From: Agrococcus baldri
GTDB taxonomy: Bacteria; Actinomycetota; Actinomycetes; Actinomycetales; Microbacteriaceae
Direction: 5' to 3'
Length of the DNA: 64,000 nt
NCBI GenBank assembly: GCA_900114805.1
Contig: FOZN01000002.1
Coordinates: forward strand, 434,001 to 498,000
This document shows, piece by piece, positions 52,162 to 60,831 of this stretch (the first letter of the stretch is position 1; every line of letters starts with the position of its first letter). Below the pieces are notes generated by a model. It did not search any database. It saw nothing but the letters and a program-made list of their open reading frames with translations, and was not told the DNA's origin. The translations under genes and the position numbers were made by a program.

Positions 52162-52989
52162 TCAGTCGTCGTCGCGGGAGGGCCAGCCCTCCTCCTCCGC
52201 GTCGGTGAAGTCGCTCGTGTCGCCCGAGCGGTCGTCCACGGCCATGCCAGGCGGGGCCGCCTCCTCGACCGGCTCGTCGACGCCGGGAGCGGCTTCGGCA
52301 TCCGCCCTGACGCCCGCGGCCGTCGCGAAGGGGTCGATGCTGTCGCGCCAGGCGTTGCCGCGCTCGGGCAGCTGATCCTCCCGCGAGGCGTACGGCTCGA
52401 CGCGCTCGGGGGCGGAGGATGACGCGGCCGGCAGCTCGTCCTCGCGCGATGCGTAGGGCTCCACCTGCTCGGGCGAAGACGTCGAGCGCTGGGGCAGCTG
52501 ATCCTCGCGCGACGCGTAGGGCTCCACCCGGTCGGCGGCCTGCGCCCCACCCTGCGGCAGCGCGTCCTCGCGCGAGGCGTAGGGCTCCACATGATCGCGC
52601 CAGTCGCCACCAGAGGCGATGCCGCCGAAATCCTCGTCGACGAACGGCGACGCATCCGCCCCCTCGTCGCTCCGGCGACCGCCGGGCTGTGCCTCATCGG
52701 TCATCGTGACCACCCCTCTCGAAGGCTGCGGGTTGCTGAAGGCGACCGCGAACGGATGCTCGGTGGTCGCAGGCGGGTCCGGCCGCTCGAGCGCGACCCC
52801 GGTCGCATCGGTGCGCGTGCCGCAGGCGGGGCACTGCAGCGCTGCGACGCGGCCGTCGGGGTCGACATCGACGACGCAGCCGCCGATCACGACGTCTCCC
52901 GCCTCGGTGACGTCGGCCAGGGTGCCGTAGCCCCACACGATCTCGCGCAGGGCTGTGCCGCACGTCGGGCATGCCAGCTGCTTCGCCAT
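52162..52989 (-). CDS. Zinc-ribbon protein with 21-residue tandem repeats
   Basis: 275 residues, family not recognised. Residues 1-70 form a zinc ribbon (CPTC at 7-10 and CPAC at 53-56). Residues 134-217 are four 21-residue repeats of VEPYASRED-LP, followed by a degenerate fifth (IDPFATAAG) and an acidic Pro-rich tail. Starts leaderless: TACCGT ends six bases before ATG 52989. A second start, Met96 at 52704, has GAGAGGGG ahead of it, so a shorter repeat-only protein could also be made. It may be a surface or scaffold protein; no function is claimed. Confidence 0.65.
   Translation of the reverse strand: MAKQLACPTCGTALREIVWGYGTLADVTEAGDVVIGGCVVDVDPDGRVAALQCPACGTRTDATGVALERPDPPATTEHPFAVAFSNPQPSRGVVTMTDEAQPGGRRSDEGADASPFVDEDFGGIASGGDWRDHVEPYASREDALPQGGAQAADRVEPYASREDQLPQRSTSSPEQVEPYASREDELPAASSSAPERVEPYASREDQLPERGNAWRDSIDPFATAAGVRADAEAAPGVDEPVEEAAPPGMAVDDRSGDTSDFTDAEEEGWPSRDDD
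52339..52590 (-). repeat. Four 63-bp tandem repeats inside the zinc-ribbon gene
   Basis: Four units of exactly 63 bp (21 codons) each encode VEPYASRED followed by a variable residue and LP. The variable spacers differ, while the VEPYASRED core is invariant in all four. In-frame expansion would keep the frame intact. Confidence 0.85.
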
Positions 52990-53063
52990 ACGGCCACGGT
53001 AAACCGCATGCGGCGTCGCGGCCAGGGGTCGAATGTGGCCGTCTCAGCCGGGGTTCGCGCTGG

Positions 53064-54365
53064 CTATGCGGTCGCCGCCGCGGCCGCGCGAGCCGCTGCC
53101 GGCAGCGCGTCGACGATGCGCGCGAGCGGCTCGTCGCCGTGCGCGGCGGTCACGAACCAGGCCTCGAACACGCTCGGCGGCAGGCTCACGCCCGCGTCGA
53201 GCATGGCGTGGAAGAACGGCGGGTAGCGGAAGGCGTCCTGCGCCCGCACCTCGTCGAAGCTCGTCGGCGCACCCTCGCGGAAGGCCACCGAGAAGAGGCT
53301 GCCGACCCGGGTGATCGCGTGCGGCACGCCTTCGGTGCGGAGCGCATCCGTCAGTGCCGCCGTGATGACGTCGGCGGCCGTGTCGAGCCGCTCGTAGACG
53401 CGGTCGGTGGTCAGGCGCAGGGTGGCGAGGCCGGCCGCAACGGCGAGCGGATTTCCCGAGAGCGTGCCCGCCTGGTAGACCGGGCCGGTCGGGGCGAGCT
53501 GCTGCATGAGCTCGGCGCGCCCGCCGAGCGCCGCGAGCGGCATGCCGCCGCCGATGACCTTGCCGAAGGTGACGAGGTCGGGTGCCTCGTCACCCGTCCA
53601 CTCCTCGAGCCCCCACATGCCGGCGCGGTGCACGCGGAAGCCGGTGAGCACCTCGTCGCTGATCAGCAGGGCGCCGTGCGCGTGCGCGGTGCGGGCGAGG
53701 AAGCCGTTGAAGTCGCCGTCGGGCTCGACGACGCCCATGTTGGCCGGTGCCGCCTCGACGATCACCGCCGCGATCTCGGCGCCGCGCTCGGCGAAGACCG
53801 CCTCGACGGCGTCGCGGTCGTTGTAGGGGATGACGAGCGTCGTCGCCGCGACCGCAGCCGGCACGCCGGCGGAGCCGGGCAGGGCGAGCGTCGCCAGCCC
53901 CGAGCCCGCCGCGGCCAGCAGCCCGTCGGAGTGGCCGTGGTAGTGGCCGTCGAACTTGACCAGCAGGTCGCGGCCGGTGGCGCCGCGGGCGAGGCGGATG
54001 GCCGTCATGGTCGCCTCGGTGCCGGTGGAGACCAGCCGCAGCTGCTCTACCGGGCCCACGCGGCGCTCGACCTCCTCGGCCAGCAGCGCCTCGCCGGGCG
54101 TGGAGGCGCCGAACGAGAGGCCGCGGCCGGCGGCATCCTGCACCGCCTCCACTACCTCCGGGTGCGCGTGGCCGAGGATGGCGGGGCCCCAGCTGGCGAC
54201 CAGGTCGACGAGCTCGCGGCCTTCGGCATCCGTCACGTAGGCGCCCTTGGCGCGGATCAGGAACGAGGGCGTGCCGCCGACCGAGCCGAAGGCGCGCACG
54301 GGGCTCGAGACGCCACCGGGGATGGCCAGCTTGGCGCGCTCGAAGAGCTCGGCGTTGGTGCTCAT
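53064..54365 (-). CDS. hemL: Glutamate-1-semialdehyde 2,1-aminomutase
   Basis: 433 residues, PLP fold type I. The PLP lysine is in [49 protein letters not shown] and [10 protein letters not shown] are family signatures. It makes 5-aminolevulinate from glutamate-1-semialdehyde in the C5 pathway. ATG 54365 overlaps the hemB stop (ATGA). The C-terminal end is Ala-rich. Last gene of the haem run on this strand. Confidence 0.95.
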   Translation of the reverse strand: MSTNAELFERAKLAIPGGVSSPVRAFGSVGGTPSFLIRAKGAYVTDAEGRELVDLVASWGPAILGHAHPEVVEAVQDAAGRGLSFGASTPGEALLAEEVERRVGPVEQLRLVSTGTEATMTAIRLARGATGRDLLVKFDGHYHGHSDGLLAAAGSGLATLALPGSAGVPAAVAATTLVIPYNDRDAVEAVFAERGAEIAAVIVEAAPANMGVVEPDGDFNGFLARTAHAHGALLISDEVLTGFRVHRAGMWGLEEWTGDEAPDLVTFGKVIGGGMPLAALGGRAELMQQLAPTGPVYQAGTLSGNPLAVAAGLATLRLTTDRVYERLDTAADVITAALTDALRTEGVPHAITRVGSLFSVAFREGAPTSFDEVRAQDAFRYPPFFHAMLDAGVSLPPSVFEAWFVTAAHGDEPLARIVDALPAAARAAAAATA

Positions 54366-55357
54366 GAACGTGCTCCGATCCCCCGTGTCTGCAACCACTC
54401 GGCCTGCTCGACCGCCCAGTACGTCAGCACCGTGTCGGCGCCGGCCCGGATGATGCTCGTGATGCTCTCGGTGACGAGCCGGTCGCGGTCGATCCAGCCG
54501 CGCTCGGCGGCTGCCTCGACCATCGCGTACTCGCCGCTCACCTGGTAGGCCCACACAGGCACGTCGGATGCGGCGGCCACGTCGGCGAGCACGTCGAGAT
54601 AGAGGCTGGCCGGCTTCACCATCACGATGTCGGCGCCCTCGGCGAGATCGAGCAGCGCCTCGCGCAGCCCCTCGCGACGGTTGGCCGGATCCTGCTGGTA
54701 GGTCTTGCGGTCGCCTGTCAGGCTCGAATCGACGGCCTCGCGGAAGGGGCCGTAGAGGGCGGAGGCGTACTTGGCGCTGTAGCCGAGGATGGCGGTGCCC
54801 TGGTGGCCGGCCGCGTCGAGGGCGGCGCGCACGTGGTCGACCTGGCCGTCCATCATGCCGCTGAGGCCGAGCAGCTGGCTGCCGGCCTCGGCCTGCGCGA
54901 TCGCCATGTCGGCGTAGCGGACGAGCGTGGCGTCGTTGTCGACCGAGCCGTCGCCGTGCAGCACGCCGCAGTGGCCGTGGTCGGTGAACTCGTCCAGGCA
55001 CAGGTCGGTCTGCACCACGGTCGCGTCGCCGAAGCGTGAGGCCAGGAAGGCGGTGGCCCGATTGAGGATGCCGTCGGGGTCGGTCGCGCCGGAACCCACC
55101 GCATCCTTCTGCTGGGGCACGCCGAAGAGCATGATGCCGCCGACGCTTGCCGCGATCGCGCGCTCGACCTCGCGGGCGGCCGAGTCGAGCGTGTGCTGCA
55201 CCTGGCCGGGCATCGAGGAGATCGGGCGAGGCTCGCTCAGGCCCTCGGCGACGAACATCGGCAGCACCAGCTGCGCGGGGTGGATGCGGGTCTCGGCCAC
55301 GAGGCGGCGCATCGGAGCGGTGGCCCGCAGGCGGCGGGGGCGAATGGTGGGAGGCAT
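54362..55357 (-). CDS. hemB: Porphobilinogen synthase
   Basis: 331 residues. The Schiff-base lysines are in [14 protein letters not shown] and [12 protein letters not shown]. The metal site reads [14 protein letters not shown]: Cys120 and Cys130 are kept but Asp122 replaces the middle Cys of the three-Cys zinc site, so the metal preference may differ from the E. coli enzyme. It condenses two ALA to porphobilinogen. TACCCT stands seven bases before ATG 55357 and GGAAGG lies between. Read before hemL and coupled to it. Confidence 0.95.
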   Translation of the reverse strand: MPPTIRPRRLRATAPMRRLVAETRIHPAQLVLPMFVAEGLSEPRPISSMPGQVQHTLDSAAREVERAIAASVGGIMLFGVPQQKDAVGSGATDPDGILNRATAFLASRFGDATVVQTDLCLDEFTDHGHCGVLHGDGSVDNDATLVRYADMAIAQAEAGSQLLGLSGMMDGQVDHVRAALDAAGHQGTAILGYSAKYASALYGPFREAVDSSLTGDRKTYQQDPANRREGLREALLDLAEGADIVMVKPASLYLDVLADVAAASDVPVWAYQVSGEYAMVEAAAERGWIDRDRLVTESITSIIRAGADTVLTYWAVEQAEWLQTRGIGARS

Positions 55358-55401
55358 CGCCTTCCAGGGTACCGGCGCGGCCCGACGCGCGGCGTGCCCG
55401 T

Positions 55402-55860
55402 TCAGGCGCCCGCGAGCGCGACCACCTCCGCCACGCCGTCGCCGGAGCCTCGGCGCACGGGCATGCCCGGGTGGTCGAGCGCGAACCAGAAGGTGGTCGT
55501 GCCGCCGTCGCCGGTCACCTCGTACCGCAGGCACTCGCGCTCCCCGAAGGCGAGACGGATGCGCTCCGGCGCGACCGTCGTGCGCTCGGCCGGGAAGGCG
55601 GCGTGGGCCTGCAGGTCGAGCCACGTGGCACGCTGCCGCGAGACGTCCCACGTGGGCCGGCCGGACGCATCCGTCTCCACCGAGGTCAGCGTGCAGCCGG
55701 CCTCGTCGCCCTCCTCGAAGCCGTTGCGGTGGAAGGTCTCGACCCCCGCGCGCTCGGTGCGCACGAGCAGCCAGTGGCCGTCTGGGCAGCCGGCGCGGAT
55801 CTCGTCGGCCGTGAACGGCGTGGGGGCGAGGCCCTCGCCCAGCACGTGCGGGTCGCTCAT
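55402..55860 (-). CDS. Conserved hypothetical protein
   Basis: 152 residues, no membrane helix; sequence rich in Thr, Glu, Asp and Arg, with [28 protein letters not shown] and [25 protein letters not shown] suggesting a beta-rich domain. I do not recognise the family. Its start overlaps the serine hydrolase stop by ATGA (55857-55860), so it is read in that operon. It ends 45 bases before hemB. Confidence 0.6.
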   Translation of the reverse strand: MSDPHVLGEGLAPTPFTADEIRAGCPDGHWLLVRTERAGVETFHRNGFEEGDEAGCTLTSVETDASGRPTWDVSRQRATWLDLQAHAAFPAERTTVAPERIRLAFGERECLRYEVTGDGGTTTFWFALDHPGMPVRRGSGDGVAEVVALAGA

Positions 55861-56882
55861 GCACCCGCCGCCATCGCGTCGCCGATCGCGTCGCGCAGCA
55901 CGCCCATCACCGGCCAGCCGCCCTCGGAGCTGTTGCCGAGCACGCTCACGGTGGTCTCTGTCTCGGGGATGTGCCAGGAGCAGAATGAGGCGCCGGCGTC
56001 GTAGCCCTCGAGCGTCAGCACCGGATGGACCGCGTGCAGGAAGAGCCCCATGCCCGCGCGCATCTGCTCGTCGGGCACCTCGTTGCGCGGCCGCATCATC
56101 GCCTCGGCGGTCTCCCGCCCGACGATGCGGCCGTCGAGCAGCGCCCGCCAGAACGTGTGCAGGTCGGTTGCGGTGGTGAACGCGCCGCCGTCCCCGTTGC
56201 CGAGCACCGGCAGGTGCAGCGTGTTCACGAGGTCGCCCTCGTCGTCGAGGTAGCCGAGTGCGACATCGGCCGGCAGCGCGTCGAGCGGCGGGAAGCCCGT
56301 CTGCGACATGCCCGCCGGATCGAGCACGAGCCGCTGCACCGCCTGGTGGTAGGTCTCGCCGGTCACCCGCTCGAGCAGCACCGCGAGCACCACGTAGGCG
56401 CCGTTGTTGTAGGCGAAGCGCTCGCCCGGCGGGAAGGCCTGCGGGAAGCCGTCGAGGATCGGCAGGAACGCCTCGGCAGTCGTCAGCGTGTGCACCGGCA
56501 CCGGCAGCACGAAGTCGTCGACCTCCCAGTCGGCCTCCTCGTCGAGGTAGTCACCGATGCCCGAGGTGTGGTCGAGCAGCTGCTCGACGGTGACGGCGTC
56601 GTCGATGAGCGGCAGGTCGTCGCCGAGCAGCTCGCGCACCGGCTGGTCGAGGCGCAGATCGCCCTGCTCGACCAGCCGCAGGATCGCGAGCGCCGTGAAC
56701 GCCTTGCTGCCGCTCGCGATCGCGATGCGCGCATCCGCACGCATCCGTACGCCATGCGCCCGGTGCAGGAAGCCCTCGGCGCGCTCGAGCACGCGCCGAT
56801 CGCCCACGTCGATCGCGATGACGCCGGTGAACGGCCGCCGTGCGATCGCCTCGTCGAGCCTGCCCTGGTCGACCTGCATCAT
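55857..56882 (-). CDS. Beta-lactamase-family serine hydrolase
   Basis: 341 residues. Active-site SxxK is S57-G-S-K60 (IASGSKAFTA), with the LLDHTSGIGDY segment and FAYNNGAYVVLAVLLERVTGE containing the YxN motif. It is a penicillin-binding-protein-like esterase/peptidase, not a demonstrated beta-lactamase. No signal peptide, so cytosolic. GGAGG precedes the tandem ATG start. The 58-bp repeat copy lies 46 bases upstream. Confidence 0.82.
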   Translation of the reverse strand: MMQVDQGRLDEAIARRPFTGVIAIDVGDRRVLERAEGFLHRAHGVRMRADARIAIASGSKAFTALAILRLVEQGDLRLDQPVRELLGDDLPLIDDAVTVEQLLDHTSGIGDYLDEEADWEVDDFVLPVPVHTLTTAEAFLPILDGFPQAFPPGERFAYNNGAYVVLAVLLERVTGETYHQAVQRLVLDPAGMSQTGFPPLDALPADVALGYLDDEGDLVNTLHLPVLGNGDGGAFTTATDLHTFWRALLDGRIVGRETAEAMMRPRNEVPDEQMRAGMGLFLHAVHPVLTLEGYDAGASFCSWHIPETETTVSVLGNSSEGGWPVMGVLRDAIGDAMAAGA

Positions 56883-56928
56883 CCGCCTCCGTGCCTGCTG
56901 CTGCGTGTCTGGATCGTACGCCCCGCCC

Positions 56929-56986
56929 TCACGCGGTGGCGGGGCGATCGTGGAGCCGACCGCCCTCGAGCGCCCACCGGTGCGTC
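56929..56986. repeat. 58-bp direct repeat, copy 1 (ABC-F 3'-end remnant)
   Basis: Matches 57708-57765 at 54 of 58 positions. Read leftward it encodes [18 protein letters not shown] and stop, the counterpart of the ABC-F C-terminus ([17 protein letters not shown], stop). It overlaps the stop codon of the DUF305 gene by two bases and is not part of any intact gene. Confidence 0.85.
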
Positions 56987-57581
56987 AGCACTCACGCTCC
57001 GCAGGCTCCGAGTACGACGGCACCGGTCGCGACTCCGCTGCCTCCGCCGTCGTCGCGGTCCCGTTGGTGCGGATGTCCTCGATCAGCCAACTCATCTCGA
57101 AGATCTCCCGCCGCTGCGCCTCGCTGATCTCGACAGCGAGCCGGCACACACGCAGATCCTCGATGCCAGCGCGCTCGGAGCGGGTGATGGCGAGCGAGTG
57201 GTGGGGAATCATCGCGCTGATGAAGTCGGCATCGTCCACCGTGAGCTGCGTGCGGTCGAGGACGATGCCGCCACCCAGCAGCAGCACGCTGACCGCGATG
57301 ACGGCGATGTTGGCCTTCGGGTTCTTGTACATGTGCAGCATCCAGGCGAGCATCACCATCCCCATCGCGCCTCCCATGGTCAGCGCCATGAAGAGCCTGC
57401 TCTCACTCCAGCGCACGTGCCCCCACTCCCACGAGCCTGCGTACATGACCGCATACATGACGACCATGCCGGTGAGGATCATCGCTGCGAACCGGAGATA
57501 CATCGCCATGCCGCCTGGGCCTTCTTGCTTGCCACCCTCCGGCTGTGACCGCTCGCTCATGTCGTCAGCGTCATGCTCCAT
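56985..57581 (-). CDS. DUF305 membrane protein
   Basis: 198 residues from ATG 57581. A short hydrophilic N-terminus, three membrane helices (about 26-100, with many Met residues), then a periplasmic-type DUF305 segment: DADFISAMIPHHSLAITRSERA with the conserved MIPHH motif, and CRLAVEISEAQRREIFEMSWLI. DUF305 proteins are often linked to copper and metal stress. GAAGGAG eight bases ahead supports the start. It lies between two copies of a 58-bp repeat. Confidence 0.85.
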   Translation of the reverse strand: MEHDADDMSERSQPEGGKQEGPGGMAMYLRFAAMILTGMVVMYAVMYAGSWEWGHVRWSESRLFMALTMGGAMGMVMLAWMLHMYKNPKANIAVIAVSVLLLGGGIVLDRTQLTVDDADFISAMIPHHSLAITRSERAGIEDLRVCRLAVEISEAQRREIFEMSWLIEDIRTNGTATTAEAAESRPVPSYSEPAEREC

Positions 57582-57707
57582 GGTCAATACTCCTTCCGGA
57601 TGCGAGAGCCGCGCTCCGCGTGCCCTTCCGACCGAATCTGCACCACGCGGTGCTCGGTCGCAACGGCCGGGTTCGGTCTGGTGCACGGCCGATCGCATGC
57701 CCGGCCA

Positions 57708-57765
57708 TCACGCGGTGCCGGGGCGATCGTGGAGGCGACCGCCCTCGATCGCCCACCGGCGCGTC
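57708..57765. repeat. 58-bp direct repeat, copy 2 (3' end of ABC-F gene)
   Basis: This is the last 19 codons and stop of the intact ABC-F gene. It is repeated at 56929-56986, 779 bases to the left, with four substitutions. Confidence 0.85.
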
Positions 57766-59372
57766 GTGCCCAGCCGCTCGAGGAAGGCCGCGTCGTGGCT
57801 CACCACGATGAGGGCGCCCTCGTAGGCCGCGAGCGCCTCGACCAGCTGATCGATCGAGTCGAGGTCGAGCGAGTTGGTCGGCTCGTCGAGCAGCAGCAGC
57901 TGCGGCGCCGGGTCGGCCAGCAGCAGCCGCGCGAGCGCGAGCCGGAACCGCTCGCCGCCCGAGAGCTCGCGGACCCGCTGCTCGGCGCGCGAGCCGCGGA
58001 AGAGGAACCTGGCCAGCTGCGCCCGCACCTCCTGCGGCGTGCGGGTCGGCGCGGTCTCCCGCACCGCCTCGATCAGGCTCGCTCCCTCGTCGTCGAAGCG
58101 GATGCGCTGCGGCAGCATCGCGGTCTGGCGGATGCGGCGGGTCACCTGCGCGACCGGTGCTGGCCGATCGCTACCGGGATGTGCCGCGGTGCCGAACCCG
58201 GCGATCGCATCGAGCAGCGTGGTCTTGCCGGCGCCGTTCGCGCCGGTGAGGGCGATGCGCTCGGGCCCGCCGACCAGGATCGGGGCAGCGCCCGGCAGCG
58301 TCAGCTCGAGCACGTCGCGCGCGGGCGGCACGCGGGTGTCGGGCAGCGCGATGCGGATCGCGCGATCCTCGCGCAGGCTCGCCTCGGCCTCCGCGAGCGC
58401 CGACTCGGCGCTGCGCAGCCGATCGTCGTGCAGGTCGCGGTGCTTCGCGGCGGAGACCTGCGCCGAGCGGGCCTTGAGCTTCATGACCGCGCGCGGCTCG
58501 CGCTTCTCGGCGTACGCCTTCGTGGCGATGCGCGAGCGCCCGGCCAGCTGCAGCTCGGCCGCGATGCGATCCCGTCGCTGCCGCCGCAGCTGCTGCTCGG
58601 CATCGCGCACGTGCTGCTCGGCGGTCGCCTGCTCGGCCGCGATCGCCTCGCGATAGACCGAGTACGGCCCGTCGAAGGTGCGGAGTCGGCCGCCGCCCGC
58701 ACCCGGGCGGTCGGTGCCGTGCAGCTCGGCGATGCGATCGACCCGCTCGAGCAGCGTCGCATCGTGGCTGACGACGATGAGCGTGCCGCGCCAACTGCCG
58801 ATCGCGTCGTAGAGCCGCTCGCGCGCGTCGGCGTCGAGGTTGTTGGTGGGCTCGTCGAGCAGCGCGATGTCGGCGCGCTGCAGGCGGATGGCCGCCAGGC
58901 CGACCAGCACGGCCTCGCCGCCGGAGAGCGCCGCGATGGGCCGGCGCAGCAGCTCGGCGCCGCCGGTCCGCTCGAGCGCGGGCAGTCCCAGCGCCGCGAG
59001 CTCGGCGAGCGCCTCCGCCTCGACGCCCCAGCGGTCGCCGACCTCGTCGAAGCGCTCGGGCGCGACGTCGCCCGACTCGATCGCCTCGATCGCGCCGAGC
59101 ACGCCCGCGATGCCGAGCGCATCCGCCACCGTGCCGGGCCCGAGCGCGAGCTGCTGCGACAGCGTCGCGACGGTGCCGTGCAGCTGCAGCTCGCCGGAGG
59201 CAGGGGTGAGCTCGCCCGCGACCAGCCGCAGGAGGGTGGACTTGCCGGCGCCGTTGCGGCCGACCAGGCCGGTGCGGCCGTGGCCGAGCGCGCCGGAGAC
59301 GCCGTCGAGCACGGGGGTGCCGTCGGGCCATGAGAAGTGGACGCGCGAGAGCGCGATGGCGGAGTGTGCCAA
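57708..59372 (-). CDS. ABC-F family ATPase
   Basis: 554 residues, two ABC domains and no membrane helices. First domain: Walker [10 protein letters not shown], signature [12 protein letters not shown], Walker [11 protein letters not shown]. Second: [33 protein letters not shown] charged linker of about 80 residues joins them. ABC-F proteins act on ribosomes; some protect against antibiotics. The gene is preceded by its own promoter, a leader peptide and a hairpin, the arrangement found for inducible ribosome-protection members, but the drug spectrum cannot be predicted. Confidence 0.88.
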   Translation of the reverse strand: MAHSAIALSRVHFSWPDGTPVLDGVSGALGHGRTGLVGRNGAGKSTLLRLVAGELTPASGELQLHGTVATLSQQLALGPGTVADALGIAGVLGAIEAIESGDVAPERFDEVGDRWGVEAEALAELAALGLPALERTGGAELLRRPIAALSGGEAVLVGLAAIRLQRADIALLDEPTNNLDADARERLYDAIGSWRGTLIVVSHDATLLERVDRIAELHGTDRPGAGGGRLRTFDGPYSVYREAIAAEQATAEQHVRDAEQQLRRQRRDRIAAELQLAGRSRIATKAYAEKREPRAVMKLKARSAQVSAAKHRDLHDDRLRSAESALAEAEASLREDRAIRIALPDTRVPPARDVLELTLPGAAPILVGGPERIALTGANGAGKTTLLDAIAGFGTAAHPGSDRPAPVAQVTRRIRQTAMLPQRIRFDDEGASLIEAVRETAPTRTPQEVRAQLARFLFRGSRAEQRVRELSGGERFRLALARLLLADPAPQLLLLDEPTNSLDLDSIDQLVEALAAYEGALIVVSHDAAFLERLGTTRRWAIEGGRLHDRPGTA

Positions 59373-59411
59373 GAGATCCTCCGAGAGCGTGGGATGCGCT
59401 GACGGATCGAT

Positions 59412-59431
59412 CGACCGTGCGAGTGCGGTCG
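59412..59431 (-). promoter_or_regulatory. Leader hairpin ahead of ABC-F
   Basis: CGACCG (59412-59417) and CGGTCG (59426-59431) are exact complements with an 8-base loop. It lies between the leader peptide stop and the ABC-F start, where an attenuation stem would sit. Confidence 0.45.
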
Positions 59432-59433
59432 GG

Positions 59434-59469
59434 TCAGCGCGTGGTCGCGGCTCCCGTGCGGTCGGTCAT
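59434..59469 (-). CDS. Possible 11-residue leader peptide [11 protein letters not shown]
   Basis: ATG at 59469 and TGA at 59436-59434 enclose a short frame in the leader of the ABC-F mRNA, with AGAAGAG about six bases upstream. Short upstream frames of this kind control antibiotic-inducible ABC-F genes by ribosome stalling. Evidence is position only; a chance frame is possible. Confidence 0.4.
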   Translation of the reverse strand: MTDRTGAATTR

Positions 59470-59527
59470 CTCGGCTCTTCTCGTGCGGAGGGCGCGGGCA
59501 CTGACACCACCCGCGATTGCTCGGGAG

Positions 59528-59556
59528 ACATTACGCCACGCTGCCCGAGGCGGCAA
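59528..59556 (-). promoter_or_regulatory. Promoter of the ABC-F gene
   Basis: On the minus strand -35 TTGCCG (59551-59556), a 17-base spacer and -10 TAATGT (59528-59533) give a well-formed promoter. Transcription would start near 59520, leaving a leader of about 150 bases. Confidence 0.6.
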
Positions 59557-59560
59557 GGGC

Positions 59561-59624
59561 GGATGCGTCAGGTCGCCGACGCGTCGGGCCGCGGATGCGT
59601 CGGGGTCGCCGACACGTCAGTGTC
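59561..59624. repeat. Two imperfect 32-bp tandem repeats
   Basis: Units starting at 59561 and 59593 both read GGATGCGTC, a few bases, GGTCGCCGACRCGTC. They lie between the methyltransferase stop and the ABC-F promoter. Confidence 0.5.
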
Positions 59625-60324
59625 GCGTCGCGCGCACGACCACGTCGTGCAGCAGTCGCGGGCGGCCCTCGCGGTCGGGGATCTCGCGCCGCCGCTCCTC
59701 CGCCGTCACGACGCTCCACCGCTCGGGGTCGAGGAGCGCCGCCACGTCGCTCGCGCGGACCGTCGCCTCCACGGGGTGCTCCGGCTCGTGCGCGTGGTCG
59801 CCGCCGTGCGCGTGGCCGCCGCCGTGCGCCAGCCCGCCGCCGTGCGCGTGGCCGCCGTCCTGCCCGTGCCCGCCGTCGTGCGCGTGCCCGCCGCCGCGCA
59901 GGTGCCCGACGATCAGCAGCGTGCCGCCGGGCGCCACCCACTCGGCGATGCGCGCGTAGAAGTCGAGCTGCGGGATGTCGGGGTGCGCATAGAACGTGGT
60001 GACGAGGTCGAACGGCGCCTCCGGCTGCCACCGGCCGAGATCGGCCTCGAGCCACGTGAGCTCGGCGCCCGCCCCCTCGGCCCGCGCCTGTGCGCGCTGC
60101 AGCGCCTCCGCCGAGATGTCGGCGCCCGTGACCCGCCACCCGCGCGACGCGAGCTCGATCGCTTCGGCGCCCTCACCGCATCCGGCATCCAGCGCGGTGC
60201 CCGGCCGCAGCTCGTCCAGCTCGGTCTCGAGGTAGGGGCTCGCGGGGATCAGGCGCACGTCGTCGCCCTCGCCGGTCTCCCGCCAGTGCGCCTGCCAGTA
60301 GTCGGCGTCGAAGTCGTGACCCAC
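59617..60324 (-). CDS. Class I SAM-dependent methyltransferase with His-rich insert
   Basis: 235 residues from GTG 60324. SAM-binding motif I is ALDAGCGEGAEAIELA (about 44-59), followed by VTGADIS and LVTTFYAHP. A His/Gly-rich insert of about 40 residues (144-184, GGHAH-type repeats with eleven His) sits between strands of the fold and looks like a metal-binding loop. Related to TehB-like methyltransferases. The stop of ybaK-like is seven bases upstream, so the two are one unit. Confidence 0.82.
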   Translation of the reverse strand: MGHDFDADYWQAHWRETGEGDDVRLIPASPYLETELDELRPGTALDAGCGEGAEAIELASRGWRVTGADISAEALQRAQARAEGAGAELTWLEADLGRWQPEAPFDLVTTFYAHPDIPQLDFYARIAEWVAPGGTLLIVGHLRGGGHAHDGGHGQDGGHAHGGGLAHGGGHAHGGDHAHEPEHPVEATVRASDVAALLDPERWSVVTAEERRREIPDREGRPRLLHDVVVRATRH

Positions 60325-60331
60325 GGATGCC

Positions 60332-60808
60332 TCAGCCCGGCTGCTCGGGGTCGGTCACGTCGGCGACCGTCGCCGACAGGTGCTGCGTGAGCGCATGCCC
60401 GTCGACCGTCGCGGCGACGCCGTGGTCGCCGGCGCCGATGGAGACGCGGCGGCCGAGCACCCGCTCGTCGGCGACGACCGGCAGCGGCTGCTTCGTGCCG
60501 AAGGGCGTGATGGTGCCGCGCCGGAAGCCGGTCACCTCGAAGGCCGCGTCGGCATCCGGCATCGACAGCCGGTTGACGCCCAGCAGCGCCCGCAGCTTCG
60601 GCCAGGAGATCGTGCGATCGCCGGGCACGAGCACCAGCAGATGATCGTCCTCGCCGCGCCGCACGACCATCGTCTTGATGATGTCGGCCGGCTCGACGCC
60701 GCGGGCCTCCGCCGCCTCGGCGAGCGAGCGGACCATCCCGTGGCGCGTCACCTCGTGCTCGAGACCGGATGCGGCAAGCGCCTCGAGTGCGAGGTTCGTG
60801 TCAGCCAT
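60332..60808 (-). CDS. YbaK/ProX-like aminoacyl-tRNA deacylase
   Basis: 158 residues. YbaK domain with ADIIKTMVVRRGEDDHLLVLVPGDRTISWPKLRALLG and the G-x-x-P-containing segment GFRRGTITPFG. It is expected to hydrolyse misacylated tRNA (Cys-tRNAPro). TAGCCT (60815-60820) ends six bases before ATG 60808, so it is probably leaderless. It leads the methyltransferase gene. Confidence 0.85.
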   Translation of the reverse strand: MADTNLALEALAASGLEHEVTRHGMVRSLAEAAEARGVEPADIIKTMVVRRGEDDHLLVLVPGDRTISWPKLRALLGVNRLSMPDADAAFEVTGFRRGTITPFGTKQPLPVVADERVLGRRVSIGAGDHGVAATVDGHALTQHLSATVADVTDPEQPG

Positions 60809-60831
60809 GCGCCCAGGCTACGCCGACGCGC

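Noticed and set aside
52339-52590. Regular 63-bp repeats as a possible CRISPR array
   Set aside because: The repeats are inside a coding frame, encode a conserved peptide with no unique spacers, and there are no cas genes.
55857-56882. Serine hydrolase as a true beta-lactamase resistance gene
   Set aside because: It has the SxxK fold but no signal peptide and matches the broad class C-like esterase/peptidase family.
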